Made by a program: the position numbers and the translations under genes
Assembly: GCA_946479025.1 (NCBI GenBank)
Contig: CAMLDM010000032.1
Span: 1-9,109, forward strand
Source: an uncultured Candidatus Saccharibacteria bacterium
GTDB taxonomy: Bacteria; Patescibacteria; Saccharimonadia; Saccharimonadales; CAMLKC01
Direction: 5' to 3'
Length of the DNA stretch: 9,109 nt
The notes under the pieces: generated by a model
The model's input: the letters and a program-made list of their open reading frames with translations, nothing else
Told to the model about the DNA's origin: nothing
Databases searched by the model: none
Shown: piece after piece, positions 1 to 6,004 of the stretch
Position numbering within the stretch: the first letter of the stretch is position 1
Layout of the letters: each line of letters opens with the position of its first letter

Positions 1-193
1 GCAGGGCGTCCTCACTTTTACGCCGAGCGGCTCAGGCCAGGATTCCAGCGGCGACCCGCAGAAGGCCTCTGGCAATGACGCCGGCGGCCCGATCGACAAT
101 CATGGAGTCCGGCTTCCGATCGATCCGCAGCATCGCACAGAAGGTACGTGCTTGCTGAAATCGGTGGATTACATCAACTGCCGACCCATCTAG
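1..193 (+). CDS. C-terminal end of an unidentified protein (partial)
   Basis: One frame is open from the window edge (first full codon at 2) to a TAG at 191-193, giving 63 residues; the start lies outside the window. The visible part is rich in Gly, Ser, Asp and Pro (for example SGSGQDSSGDPQ), then ends in a short segment with two cysteines (TCLLKSVDYINCRPI). That looks like a flexible linker followed by a small C-terminal tail, as in some exported proteins, but I do not recognise a family. The two other plus-strand frames close within the stretch. An open run of 63 codons could still arise by chance a few percent of the time, so reality of the gene is likely but not certain. It converges on dnaJ. 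Confidence 0.5.
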   Translation, partial: QGVLTFTPSGSGQDSSGDPQKASGNDAGGPIDNHGVRLPIDPQHRTEGTCLLKSVDYINCRPI

Positions 194-205
194 AGAAGGG
201 GCGAG

Positions 206-229
206 GGGCGGGCCACCAAGGTCCGTCCC
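206..229. terminator. GC-rich hairpin between convergent gene ends
   Basis: GGGCGGGCC (206-214) can pair with GGTCCGTCCC (220-229) as nine pairs with one bulged T and one G-T wobble, around a 5-nt loop. It sits between the stop of the partial plus-strand gene (193) and the dnaJ stop (251), where a shared terminator is expected. No U-run follows directly on either strand; the nearest on the plus strand is at about 245-251. It is therefore a possible weak or factor-assisted terminator, not a textbook intrinsic one. Confidence 0.35.
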
Positions 230-250
230 AAGCTCAATGACGAATTATTT

Positions 251-1354
251 TTAGAAAATCTTGTGTTTCTTTGCATTTCCGAACTGCTCAAGCAGTTCTT
301 TTTGTTTTTTCGTGAGTTTCGTGGGCGTATCTACAATGATACTGACAATATGTGCACCACGCTGGCTGCTGCGCATGTGCGGAACGCCGTGATGCGAGAG
401 CTTGAAGTCGGTACCGCTCTGCGTGCCAGCCGGCACTTTCATGCGGATCACGCCATCCACAGTCTCAACGTCGATTTCTGTGCCAAGCGCCGCGTCTATC
501 ATGCTGACATGCTCTTCACTGAGGATAATGTCACCTTCGCGGGTGAATTTTTTATGCGCTTTCACGCGGATATGAACATAAAGGTCGCCCTTCACGCCGC
601 CGCCAACTGCCTCGCCGCGCTCTTTTAAGCGGATCGTCGCACCGTCATCAATGCCAGCCGGGACTTTAAGCGTAATCGTTTGCTTATGGCGCTCGGTTCC
701 CCTGCCCTTGCATACGGTACAAACTTTTTCAGGCACCTTGCCCGTACCGCGACATGTTTCGCAGGTAACCGCTTGCTGGATCTGACCGAAGATCGTATTC
801 ATAACGCGCGTCTGCTGGCCGGCGCCTTTACACGTAGGGCAGGTTTTCATACTGTGACCCGGCTCAACCGTGCTGCCATGACAGTGTCCGCACTCGTCGT
901 CCATGTCGAGATGAATTTCTCTTTCAATCCCAAAAACCGCTTCCTCAAAAGTAAGCTGTAACGTTGTCTCTACATCGCGGCCGCGTTTCGGGCCATGGTC
1001 GCGCTGGCTGCCGCCGCCAAAAAACTGCCCGAAAATGTCGCCAAGGCCGCCATCACCAAAATCGAAGTTCATGTTTTGGCCGCCGAACCCGCCAAATCCC
1101 TCGAACGGATTGCCGCTGCCCGCTCCGCCGCCGTTGCCACCGACGCCCGCATGGCCAAACTGGTCGTAGCGCTGACGCTTCTGCTGGTCTTTCAGCACTT
1201 CGTACGCTTCGTTGATTTCTTTGAACTTCGTCTCGTCACCACCTTCTTTGTCAGGGTGGTGCTTTACGGCAGCCTTGCGGTAGGCCTTTTTTATTTCATC
1301 AGCACTCGCGCTTTTGCTGACGCCTAAAACTTCATAATAATCACGTTTGCTCAT
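251..1354 (-). CDS. dnaJ: Molecular chaperone DnaJ (Hsp40, class A)
   Basis: A 367-residue co-chaperone that delivers unfolded clients to DnaK and stimulates its ATPase in the cytoplasm. The J domain spans about 4-68, with the HPD motif at 33-35. A Gly/Phe-rich linker follows (about 67-115), then four cysteine repeats that bind two zinc ions (C155/C158, C172/C175, C198/C201, C212/C215), then the beta-sandwich client-binding and dimerisation domains. Length is normal for the family. The first zinc repeat reads CGHCHGST, lacking the last glycine of CxxCxGxG; the zinc-binding cysteines are intact. The ATG at 1354 has no Shine-Dalgarno and lies 8 nt after a good -10, so the mRNA is probably leaderless. 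A CIRCE operator overlaps the promoter, implying HrcA heat-shock control. It is separate from dnaK by about 5.7 kb, unlike the common dnaK-dnaJ operon. Confidence 0.98.
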   Translation of the reverse strand: MSKRDYYEVLGVSKSASADEIKKAYRKAAVKHHPDKEGGDETKFKEINEAYEVLKDQQKRQRYDQFGHAGVGGNGGGAGSGNPFEGFGGFGGQNMNFDFGDGGLGDIFGQFFGGGSQRDHGPKRGRDVETTLQLTFEEAVFGIEREIHLDMDDECGHCHGSTVEPGHSMKTCPTCKGAGQQTRVMNTIFGQIQQAVTCETCRGTGKVPEKVCTVCKGRGTERHKQTITLKVPAGIDDGATIRLKERGEAVGGGVKGDLYVHIRVKAHKKFTREGDIILSEEHVSMIDAALGTEIDVETVDGVIRMKVPAGTQSGTDFKLSHHGVPHMRSSQRGAHIVSIIVDTPTKLTKKQKELLEQFGNAKKHKIF

Positions 1355-1355
1355 C

Positions 1356-1391
1356 TGTATTAATTGTACAAAACTAGCACTCCATATTCAA
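1356..1391 (-). promoter_or_regulatory. dnaJ promoter
   Basis: Reading the minus strand, -35 TTGAAT (1391-1386), a 17-nt spacer, and -10 TACAAT (1368-1363) form a good sigma70-type promoter. The expected transcription start is about 1356, only about 2 nt before the dnaJ ATG. The -35 hexamer lies wholly inside the 9-nt spacer of the CIRCE operator, so HrcA binding should block RNA polymerase directly. Confidence 0.8.
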
Positions 1392-1402
1392 GAGTGCTAG
1401 TT
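1372..1402. promoter_or_regulatory. CIRCE operator of dnaJ (HrcA site)
   Basis: AACTAGCACTC (1372-1382), 9-nt spacer (1383-1391), GAGTGCTAGTT (1392-1402): a perfect 11-bp inverted repeat around the canonical N9. The core matches the CIRCE consensus TTAGCACTC-N9-GAGTGCTAA in 8 of 9 positions per arm, with compensating changes (C for T, G for A) that keep the symmetry. CIRCE is the binding site of the heat-shock repressor HrcA. One arm contains the stop codon of the upstream pilin gene (1397-1399). Confidence 0.95.
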
Positions 1403-1909
1403 GATCCACGGCTGCCAACCAGCGCCGTCCGGATTGCCCGTTCCTTTTAGCAGCCAAATGCTTCCGAAGCCGGAATCCGATGGCGTAATGCCGCCAAATG
1501 CGCATTCATCATTAAGATTCCCTGAAAAGGTTACGGGCTTGAGGCCGGTCTTTGATGAAAAGACGAAAGCCTGCTTGCTGAGGCTGCGTCCCATAACCGT
1601 AAAATCCGAGTCGTTCCGGCAGTACGACATCGACCCTGAAGCGAGGCCGCTTACGTATGAATTTTTGGTCACCTTAATGATCGCCTGTAAATCAGTTTGC
1701 GTAGCGGTGGGGTATTTCCCATTCCCCAATCGAAACTCCTCAGCGCTATCGCCAATAGCACGCAGGTCCGACTGCACAGCAGCGTCATTGGCATTATTCT
1801 GCACGCCGTTATATGCCACGAGGACAATTGCCGCAAGAATAGCAATGACACTAATAACAATCAGCAGCTCAACGATCGTAAATCCTCTCGTTATTCGGCG
1901 GCTACGCAT
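1397..1909 (-). CDS. Type IV pilin-like protein (prepilin N-terminus)
   Basis: A 170-residue protein with a short basic leader (MRSRRITRG), then the class III signal G9|FTIVELL cut by prepilin peptidase PilD, with the conserved Glu at mature position 5 (E14). A hydrophobic helix follows (about 10-32), used for membrane anchoring and filament packing. The rest is a small globular domain with two cysteines, C97 and C136, that could form the C-terminal disulfide loop typical of pilins. It should act on the cell surface in a pilus or pseudopilus, but whether it is a major or minor subunit cannot be told; no pilus machinery genes are in the window. The start at 1909 is supported by AGGAG (1919-1915). 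The gene starts 8 nt after the FAD oxidase stop, so the two are probably co-transcribed and translationally coupled. Its TAG stop lies within the dnaJ CIRCE. Confidence 0.9.
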   Translation of the reverse strand: MRSRRITRGFTIVELLIVISVIAILAAIVLVAYNGVQNNANDAAVQSDLRAIGDSAEEFRLGNGKYPTATQTDLQAIIKVTKNSYVSGLASGSMSYCRNDSDFTVMGRSLSKQAFVFSSKTGLKPVTFSGNLNDECAFGGITPSDSGFGSIWLLKGTGNPDGAGWQPWIN

Positions 1910-1914
1910 CAGCT

Positions 1915-1919
1915 CTCCT
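1915..1919 (-). promoter_or_regulatory. Shine-Dalgarno of the pilin gene, overlapping the upstream stop
   Basis: On the minus strand TAGGAGAGCTG precedes the pilin ATG. AGGAG is the ribosome binding site, 5 nt from the ATG, and its first two bases are also the end of the TAG stop of the FAD oxidase. This suggests terminating ribosomes reinitiate on the pilin gene. Confidence 0.8.
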
Positions 1920-3564
1920 AAAAGTGTTCGCGGATGTGCTTAAAGCTGAAATCCCAGGTCGCGTCGGTCTTTTTATGCGGATTGAAGATGTTCTGCGGGT
2001 CATACAGGTGCTTGATTTCTTTCATGTAGCCAAGTACGTTCGGACTGTACATCTGCTCGAGCCATGGACCGCGAATGAGGCCATCGCCGTGTTCACCAGA
2101 AACGGAGCCATCATACTGAATAACGAGCGTGTTGACTTCTTTCATGGCCGGCTCAAACTTGGCGCGCTCCTGCGGATCTTCGATCTTCATCAGCGGGATC
2201 ACGTGGAAGTTTCCGTCTCCCATGTGCCCGGCAACGGTTGCAAACAGTTTGTATTTTTTTAAGATATCACGCAACTGTGGCAAAAATTCCGTTAAGTGCT
2301 CCGGCGGTACGACAAAATCATCAATAAACGGTGCAGTATGCTTGTCTTTTACTTTTTTGCGAAGCAGATTGAAACTTTCACGCCGCATTAGCCAGAACTT
2401 ACGCGACTTTGCTTCGGTGTTATCTTCCTCCATGTACGAAAAGTGAAACCGCTTGAGGTCGAGCTTGGCTTCGTGCACTTTCTTTTTCACCTCTTCCGGC
2501 GTTGCTCCGCTAAATTCAATCAGCAGGATAAGTTTTGGCACGCCCCGAGCGATCATCAGACCGTCCGGTAGCAGTTGCAGGGCTGTTTTTACCCAGGTCC
2601 AAAGGCCAAGCTTGGCAATAAACAAGAAGAAAAACTTAAAGCTGAGCCACAGCGTATTGTCATCAAAGCTTTCAAACGTAGCCGGATGATGCGCAAGCAC
2701 CGCAGGAATCACCTCGCCCAGATTGTCGGTGTTGTGCATGTAGCACACAAGCGTACCGGAATGTGCCGGCTTCGGAACCAGGCGAACCTTCACGTCGGTC
2801 GTAATGCCCAGCGTCCCTTGGGCGCCGATGAACAATTTCGTCATATCAAAAATGCCGGTATCGCGCTTCCAGACATTCCAAAGGTGATAGCCAGTCGAAT
2901 CTTTTGTCACTTTCGGGGCTGCCGCCTGAATCTCGTCGTAGTTTTTATCGAGCAGTTCAAACGTTTGGCGATATATATTACCTTCAAAATCATCCTGGCT
3001 CATCTTGGCGTTAAGCTCGTCACGCGTCAACGGCTTAAACGTATATTCATTGCCGTCACTCAGCACAACCTTCATTTCGGTCACGAAATTGTCGGTCTTG
3101 CCGTATTCCAGCGATTTTTCACCACCGGAGTTATTGTTGACCATGCCACCCACCGAAGCAAGGTCACGGCTGGCCGGATAACTCGGCAGGATACTGCCGT
3201 ATTTCAGCGTTTCAACGTCGAACTCACGGTACAGCATCCCCGGCTGCACGTGCGCGCTTTCGGCATTTACCTCGAGCAGCTGATTCAAATGCTTGCTCAC
3301 GTCGAGAACGATTGACTCGCCGATAGCAGCACCGGACATGTCGGTTCCGCGGGAGCGCGGCGTAATGCTTAAATCGGGATGCTCGGCTTTGTGCTCATTT
3401 ACAAATTTTACGGCCGCTTTGATGTCGTCGGCGTTTTTTGGAAACGCCACAACTTGCGGTTTTAGTTCAAACAAGCTGGCGTCATGACTGTAAAAATCGC
3501 GCGTTTCGTCGGTCGTATCGAGTTCGCCCTGAAATATTTTTGAAAGTTCTGTTTTGATATCCAT
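1918..3564 (-). CDS. FAD-linked oxidase, GlcD / D-lactate dehydrogenase type
   Basis: A 548-residue flavoprotein (numbered from ATG 3564) of the PCMH/VAO family, which oxidises 2-hydroxy acids such as D-lactate or glycolate. The FAD-binding half shows PRSRGTDMSG (about 68-78), PASRDLASVGGMVNNNSGG (about 130-148) and GAQGTLG (247-253). The FAD-oxidase C-terminal domain shows GHMGDGNFH (446-454) and GEHGDG (490-495), and ends in the usual LYDPQNIFNP. A hydrophobic stretch near 307-325 (FKFFFLFIAKLG) may aid membrane association. Substrate and electron acceptor cannot be read from sequence, and no Fe-S partner (GlcF type) is adjacent. A longer form could start at GTG 3582, but that codon overlaps the promoter-like TGATACAGT, so I prefer ATG 3564. 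It leads the pilin gene. Confidence 0.9.
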   Translation of the reverse strand: MDIKTELSKIFQGELDTTDETRDFYSHDASLFELKPQVVAFPKNADDIKAAVKFVNEHKAEHPDLSITPRSRGTDMSGAAIGESIVLDVSKHLNQLLEVNAESAHVQPGMLYREFDVETLKYGSILPSYPASRDLASVGGMVNNNSGGEKSLEYGKTDNFVTEMKVVLSDGNEYTFKPLTRDELNAKMSQDDFEGNIYRQTFELLDKNYDEIQAAAPKVTKDSTGYHLWNVWKRDTGIFDMTKLFIGAQGTLGITTDVKVRLVPKPAHSGTLVCYMHNTDNLGEVIPAVLAHHPATFESFDDNTLWLSFKFFFLFIAKLGLWTWVKTALQLLPDGLMIARGVPKLILLIEFSGATPEEVKKKVHEAKLDLKRFHFSYMEEDNTEAKSRKFWLMRRESFNLLRKKVKDKHTAPFIDDFVVPPEHLTEFLPQLRDILKKYKLFATVAGHMGDGNFHVIPLMKIEDPQERAKFEPAMKEVNTLVIQYDGSVSGEHGDGLIRGPWLEQMYSPNVLGYMKEIKHLYDPQNIFNPHKKTDATWDFSFKHIREHF

Positions 3565-3582
3565 ATGCCTCAACTGTATCAC
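3565..3582 (-). promoter_or_regulatory. Proximal extended -10 of the FAD oxidase gene
   Basis: On the minus strand TGATACAGT (3581-3573) fits an extended -10 (TGn plus TACAGT at 3578-3573), ending 8 nt before ATG 3564. No good -35 is visible at 17-18 nt. The same 17-nt block precedes radC at nearly the same distance from its ATG, which strengthens the call. Transcription from here would be leaderless or nearly so. Confidence 0.5.
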
Positions 3583-3586
3583 TTTT
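3570..3586. repeat. 17-nt promoter-associated repeat, copy 1
   Basis: TCAACTGTATCACTTTT, identical to the copy at 4662-4678 and in the same orientation. Each copy sits directly upstream of a minus-strand start codon (FAD oxidase here, radC there). Read on the minus strand it holds TGATACAGT, a candidate extended -10. Confidence 0.85.
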
Positions 3587-3607
3587 CAAAAAATAAGCAT
3601 AGGCAGC

Positions 3608-3616
3608 ATTATAGCA
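3608..3616 (-). promoter_or_regulatory. Distal extended -10 (TGCTATAAT) upstream of the FAD oxidase gene
   Basis: On the minus strand TGC-TATAAT is a perfect extended -10, with TATAAT at 3613-3608. It lies between the stop of the 94-residue gene (3626) and the FAD oxidase start (3564). A transcript from it would carry a leader of about 37 nt with a weak GAGG close to ATG 3564. It may be used instead of, or together with, the proximal site. Confidence 0.5.
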
Positions 3617-3625
3617 ATGGCCGGG

Positions 3626-3910
3626 CTATTTTTTCACGATGTCGTAATTGTCCTGCAAGTAAATAAGGTCAGAGATGGCATCTTCAAGAATTGCCCGCAC
3701 GTGGTATTCTTCTGCCTCTTTGCTAAGCTGGTCGAGCGTAGTTGCCAGCGTGACGAAATAATCGCCAGAGCGTACCCGTGCCTCCAGATTCAAATCAACG
3801 TTTTGGGGCAAATCGTCCACACCATCGCGGACGAGCGGCATACGCAGCCAGCCGTGATTAAGAACTCCTGTAAAAACTGAAGATTGATACTGAAGTGAGT
3901 AACTACTCAT
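3626..3910 (-). CDS. Hypothetical protein, 94 residues
   Basis: A small protein starting MSSYSLQYQS and ending DNYDIVKK. I do not recognise the family. There is no signal peptide, membrane segment or cysteine. The N-terminal half looks like beta strands with a VRDGVDDLPQNVDLNLE segment; the C-terminal half (about 50-94) is predicted to be mainly acidic helix (LDQLSKEAEEYHVRAILEDAIS), which suggests a small soluble or partner-binding protein. The ATG at 3910 overlaps the end of radC by 8 nt (ATGAGTAG) and has AAGGAG inside the radC coding end at a 4-nt distance. This supports the gene and its coupling to radC. A longer reading from 4096 is only an extension through another frame of radC. The stop is TAG at 3626. 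Confidence 0.8.
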   Translation of the reverse strand: MSSYSLQYQSSVFTGVLNHGWLRMPLVRDGVDDLPQNVDLNLEARVRSGDYFVTLATTLDQLSKEAEEYHVRAILEDAISDLIYLQDNYDIVKK

Positions 3911-4658
3911 GACGCTCCTTTTCCATAAGGCTAATAAACTGACCGTCCGCAATAATGAGATGATCGAGCAGATCAATGCCGAGCACTTTGCCGGCAGCAA
4001 CGAGCTGATCAGTGGCGCGCATGTCATCACTCGTTGGCGCAAGGGATCCGGAAGGGTGATTGTGCGCGATAATAATAGCCACGGCGCCGTACTCAAGTGC
4101 CGGCTGAAACACTTCGCGCGGATGCACGATATTCGCCGTCAGGCTGCCAACTGAAATAATTTCTTCGTGAATGACCTGGTAGCGGCTGTTTAGGTAAAGC
4201 CCGCGCAATTGTTCTTTTTGAAGATCGCTCATGCTTTTTAAGTGACCGAACGCCTGCCTTGAGGTTCGTACGTAGAGCGGCTTGCCGGCTTTGCTTTGGT
4301 ACGCCCGGCGGCCAAGCTCGAAACTCGCCACAATCTGACACGCTTTTGTTACCGGAATATCCAGCGACTGCGCCAGGCGCTGGGGGTTTCTTTCTGTAGC
4401 GATTGCCCGTTCACCGTATTCACGGATTATGCGGCTGGCCATGGCCATTACTTCTTCTTTGCGCGTACCAACGCCAAGCAAAATCGCCATCAGCTCGGCA
4501 TGAGAAAGATTATTCGGCCCAAGTGTCAGTAGCTTCTCTCGCGGCTTATCTTCAATATCGAGATCCCGCACACGGAGCACATAGTGAGTCTCGCCCTCAC
4601 CAGTGACGATGTCAGTATCCCTAAACTTGTACGGAGCACTCCGTGTAGGTGTCTGCAT
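3903..4658 (-). CDS. radC: RadC family protein (JAMM/MPN+ domain)
   Basis: A 251-residue protein with the standard RadC layout: an N-terminal helix-hairpin-helix-like part (about 40-118, with PREKLLTLGPNNLSHAELMAILL) and a C-terminal JAMM metalloprotease-like domain (about 125-251). The metal-site signature is HNHPSG (199-204) with D212; E165 or E166 is the likely acidic residue, before VHPREVF (178-184). The JAMM serine position after HxHx7 appears to be Thr209 (APTSDD), a conservative but unusual change. Family role is unsettled: it was first linked to DNA repair, later evidence contradicted this, and links to transformation and mobile elements have been suggested. ATG 4658 has no Shine-Dalgarno and follows a TACAGT -10 by 6 nt. 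The 94-residue gene overlaps its end; nadD diverges from it. Confidence 0.95.
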   Translation of the reverse strand: MQTPTRSAPYKFRDTDIVTGEGETHYVLRVRDLDIEDKPREKLLTLGPNNLSHAELMAILLGVGTRKEEVMAMASRIIREYGERAIATERNPQRLAQSLDIPVTKACQIVASFELGRRAYQSKAGKPLYVRTSRQAFGHLKSMSDLQKEQLRGLYLNSRYQVIHEEIISVGSLTANIVHPREVFQPALEYGAVAIIIAHNHPSGSLAPTSDDMRATDQLVAAGKVLGIDLLDHLIIADGQFISLMEKERHE

Positions 4659-4661
4659 AAA

Positions 4662-4678
4662 TCAACTGTATCACTTTT
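4662..4678. repeat. 17-nt promoter-associated repeat, copy 2
   Basis: TCAACTGTATCACTTTT, identical to 3570-3586. It lies just upstream of the radC ATG at 4658 and includes that gene's predicted -10. Confidence 0.85.
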
Positions 4679-4694
4679 TGGAAACTAAGCGCAA
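4665..4694 (-). promoter_or_regulatory. radC promoter (predicted leaderless)
   Basis: Minus strand: -35-like TTGCGC (4694-4689), an 18-nt spacer, extended -10 TGA-TACAGT (4673-4665). Six nucleotides separate the -10 from the ATG at 4658, so the transcript should start at or next to the start codon. There is no Shine-Dalgarno. Confidence 0.6.
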
Positions 4695-4723
4695 GCAGTC
4701 CGGAAAATCGTACTTTCAAGCAG

Positions 4724-4752
4724 TATACATCCGATCGCCACGCGCTTATACT
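4724..4752 (+). promoter_or_regulatory. nadD promoter (predicted leaderless)
   Basis: -35-like TATACA (4724-4729), a 17-nt spacer, -10 TATACT (4747-4752). Six nucleotides (AAATAT) lie between the -10 and ATG 4759. There is no Shine-Dalgarno. It is divergent from the radC promoter in the 100-bp region 4659-4758, which holds nothing else I can see. Confidence 0.65.
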
Positions 4753-4758
4753 AAATAT

Positions 4759-5361
4759 ATGGCGAGACGCATTGGGATTTATTCAGGCACGTTCGACCCG
4801 GTTCACACCGGACACGTTGCGTTTGCACTTGCGGCCCGGGAAGCGTGCAGCCTTGATGAAGTCATTTTTCTGCCGGAAGCGGAGCCGCGCAAGAAAGCCA
4901 TTGTCACGGAGATGGTGCATCGGATGGCGCTTATCGAAAAGGTGACCCAAACTATTTCCGAGTTACGCGTCGTGGAACTTTCTTCCCGCCAATTCACACC
5001 GGAAAGCACATTGCGAGAACTGCGCCATCTGCTCGGCGATGCCGAGTTGACACTCTTAATCGGTTCGGACGTGGTAAGTCACTTGTTGGACTGGCCGAAT
5101 ATCACTATGCTGCTTAGCGAAGTATCGCTCGCAATTGGCATGCGGGCAGGGGATTCAGAGCAAAGAATAAGGGAGATGCTGCAATTATCCGACATTCCAC
5201 TTTCTCCGACTTTCGTTCATACACCACTGTCTCATGCCGCCTCATCTCTCGTACGAGAGGGCGACACGACCCACTTGGCGCCACGTGCAGCCAAGTACAT
5301 CGGCACGCACGAACTCTATCCTCGGCTGTCCCGCAGGCTCAAAAACGCTAGCCTACGTTAA
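4759..5361 (+). CDS. nadD: Nicotinate-nucleotide adenylyltransferase NadD
   Basis: A 200-residue nucleotidyltransferase that joins nicotinate mononucleotide and ATP to form deamido-NAD in cytoplasmic NAD synthesis. The N-terminal signature GIYSGTFDPVHTGH (6-19) holds the GxFxPxHxGH motif for ATP phosphates. The C-terminal SSLVREGD near 160-167 stands for the ISSTxIR motif that completes the active site. LLIGSDVVSHLLDW in the middle resembles the conserved ligand-binding segment of the family. An upstream in-frame ATG at 4603 would add 52 residues that overlap radC and do not resemble NadD; ATG 4759 places the core motif at the normal N-terminal position and follows a TATACT -10 by 6 nt. It is the only complete plus-strand gene here. 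Its TAA stop overlaps the end of the HD gene by 14 nt, tail to tail. Confidence 0.92.
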   Translation: MARRIGIYSGTFDPVHTGHVAFALAAREACSLDEVIFLPEAEPRKKAIVTEMVHRMALIEKVTQTISELRVVELSSRQFTPESTLRELRHLLGDAELTLLIGSDVVSHLLDWPNITMLLSEVSLAIGMRAGDSEQRIREMLQLSDIPLSPTFVHTPLSHAASSLVREGDTTHLAPRAAKYIGTHELYPRLSRRLKNASLR

Positions 5362-5953
5362 GCGCACCGGCCATTTCCGCGGCGCGCGCAACTCGAAGAA
5401 TAAGTCTCTTTTCTTCAGCTGGCGTATGTAGATCAAGCGCCATCGCTACTATTTCCTTAACCTCATTTTCAATAGCAGCGTCGCTTCCGCACGGAATATC
5501 GGCCGGCGACATGAGACACGAAAGCGAACAGGCATACTGGCCCACTTTTCTCTCCCGCCATGCATTAGGCTCAAGACCAGCAGGCCAATCAATCAGGTTA
5601 TGAACGTTGTCATAGATTTTCACCCTACGAGATGTCGGGTGGCTTTTGGGTCGGTGGACATACGTGTCGTAGGGCATCTGCTTGTCGCGAATCATCAGAC
5701 CAAGCGGAACGATCACGTCGTCGCCATAGCCCTCGTCTCTAATGCGTGAGAGTGGCCACTCTTCCGGATTGTCCTCCGGCACGTCATGCATAACGCCGAC
5801 GATCTGCTCAGCTTCAGAACCGCCCACAGTTTTCAGTGCGTCCCTCACCCACTCCGGATGAACGATATACGGGCGATCGTCAAGGCGCGTCTGACCCGCG
5901 TGTGCTTCCTTCGCAATCTGATTAGCTCGTTCTAGGGTCGCCATTACCGTCAT
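5348..5953 (-). CDS. HD-domain hydrolase, RelA/SpoT (MESH1-like) type
   Basis: A 201-residue single-domain HD protein. Motifs fit the (p)ppGpp hydrolase half of RelA/SpoT and small alarmone hydrolases: AHAGQTR and RPYIVHP (metal His at 32), VMHDVPED (H56, D57 for metal, E60-D61 the ED pair), and VKIYDNVHNL (D115, matching the usual ADRLHN motif). No synthetase, TGS or ACT domain is present, so hydrolysis of ppGpp or a related nucleotide is the reasonable prediction; the substrate is unproven. I chose ATG 5953 because AAAGGTGA (5962-5955) precedes it; the longer reading from 6004 adds AT-rich residues that overlap the promoter. Another ATG lies 3 codons inside. It follows the DUF457 gene but has its own promoter. 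It is not the YqeK-type HD protein often found with nadD. Confidence 0.82.
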   Translation of the reverse strand: MTVMATLERANQIAKEAHAGQTRLDDRPYIVHPEWVRDALKTVGGSEAEQIVGVMHDVPEDNPEEWPLSRIRDEGYGDDVIVPLGLMIRDKQMPYDTYVHRPKSHPTSRRVKIYDNVHNLIDWPAGLEPNAWRERKVGQYACSLSCLMSPADIPCGSDAAIENEVKEIVAMALDLHTPAEEKRLILRVARAAEMAGALNVG

Positions 5954-5954
5954 G

Positions 5955-6004
5955 TCACCTTTCGTTATTTTGTTAATTAGAACATACTTAATTAAATATA
6001 TCAA
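5955..6004 (-). promoter_or_regulatory. Promoter and ribosome binding site of the HD hydrolase gene
   Basis: Minus strand: -35 TTGATA (6004-5999), a 17-nt spacer, -10 TCTAAT (5981-5976), each 5 of 6 to consensus. The start should be near 5969, giving a leader of about 16 nt with the Shine-Dalgarno AAAGGTGA (5962-5955). The -35 begins directly after the TAG stop of the DUF457 gene (6007-6005). Confidence 0.7.

Noticed and set aside
995..1327. Plus-strand open frame opposite the DnaJ J domain and Gly/Phe region
   Set aside because: The Ala-rich translation is the complement of the Gly/Phe-rich codons; no independent support.
2575..3315. Plus-strand 246-codon open frame opposite the FAD oxidase
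   Set aside because: Antisense to a clear flavoprotein gene, no ribosome site or domain seen.
3587..3619. Short leader peptide (ATG CTG CCT ATG CTT ATT TTT TGA) or terminator before the FAD oxidase
   Set aside because: The reading frame is only seven codons, its first ATG overlaps the -10, and the possible hairpin has a bulge and a separated T-run; not enough to call either.
3911..4096. 62-residue N-terminal extension of the 94-residue protein
   Set aside because: It runs through radC in another frame; the start at 3910 has a strong Shine-Dalgarno and the usual short overlap.
4603..4758. 52-residue N-terminal extension of NadD
   Set aside because: It overlaps radC and both promoters, and NadD motifs normally start within the first few residues, which fits ATG 4759.
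5348..5953. YqeK (Ap4A hydrolase) identity for the HD protein because nadD is next to it
   Set aside because: Genes are convergent, and the motifs (YIVHP, HDVPED, YDNVHNL) fit RelA/SpoT hydrolases rather than YqeK.
5954..6004. 17-residue N-terminal extension of the HD hydrolase
   Set aside because: It is AT-rich and covers a good promoter and the Shine-Dalgarno of ATG 5953.
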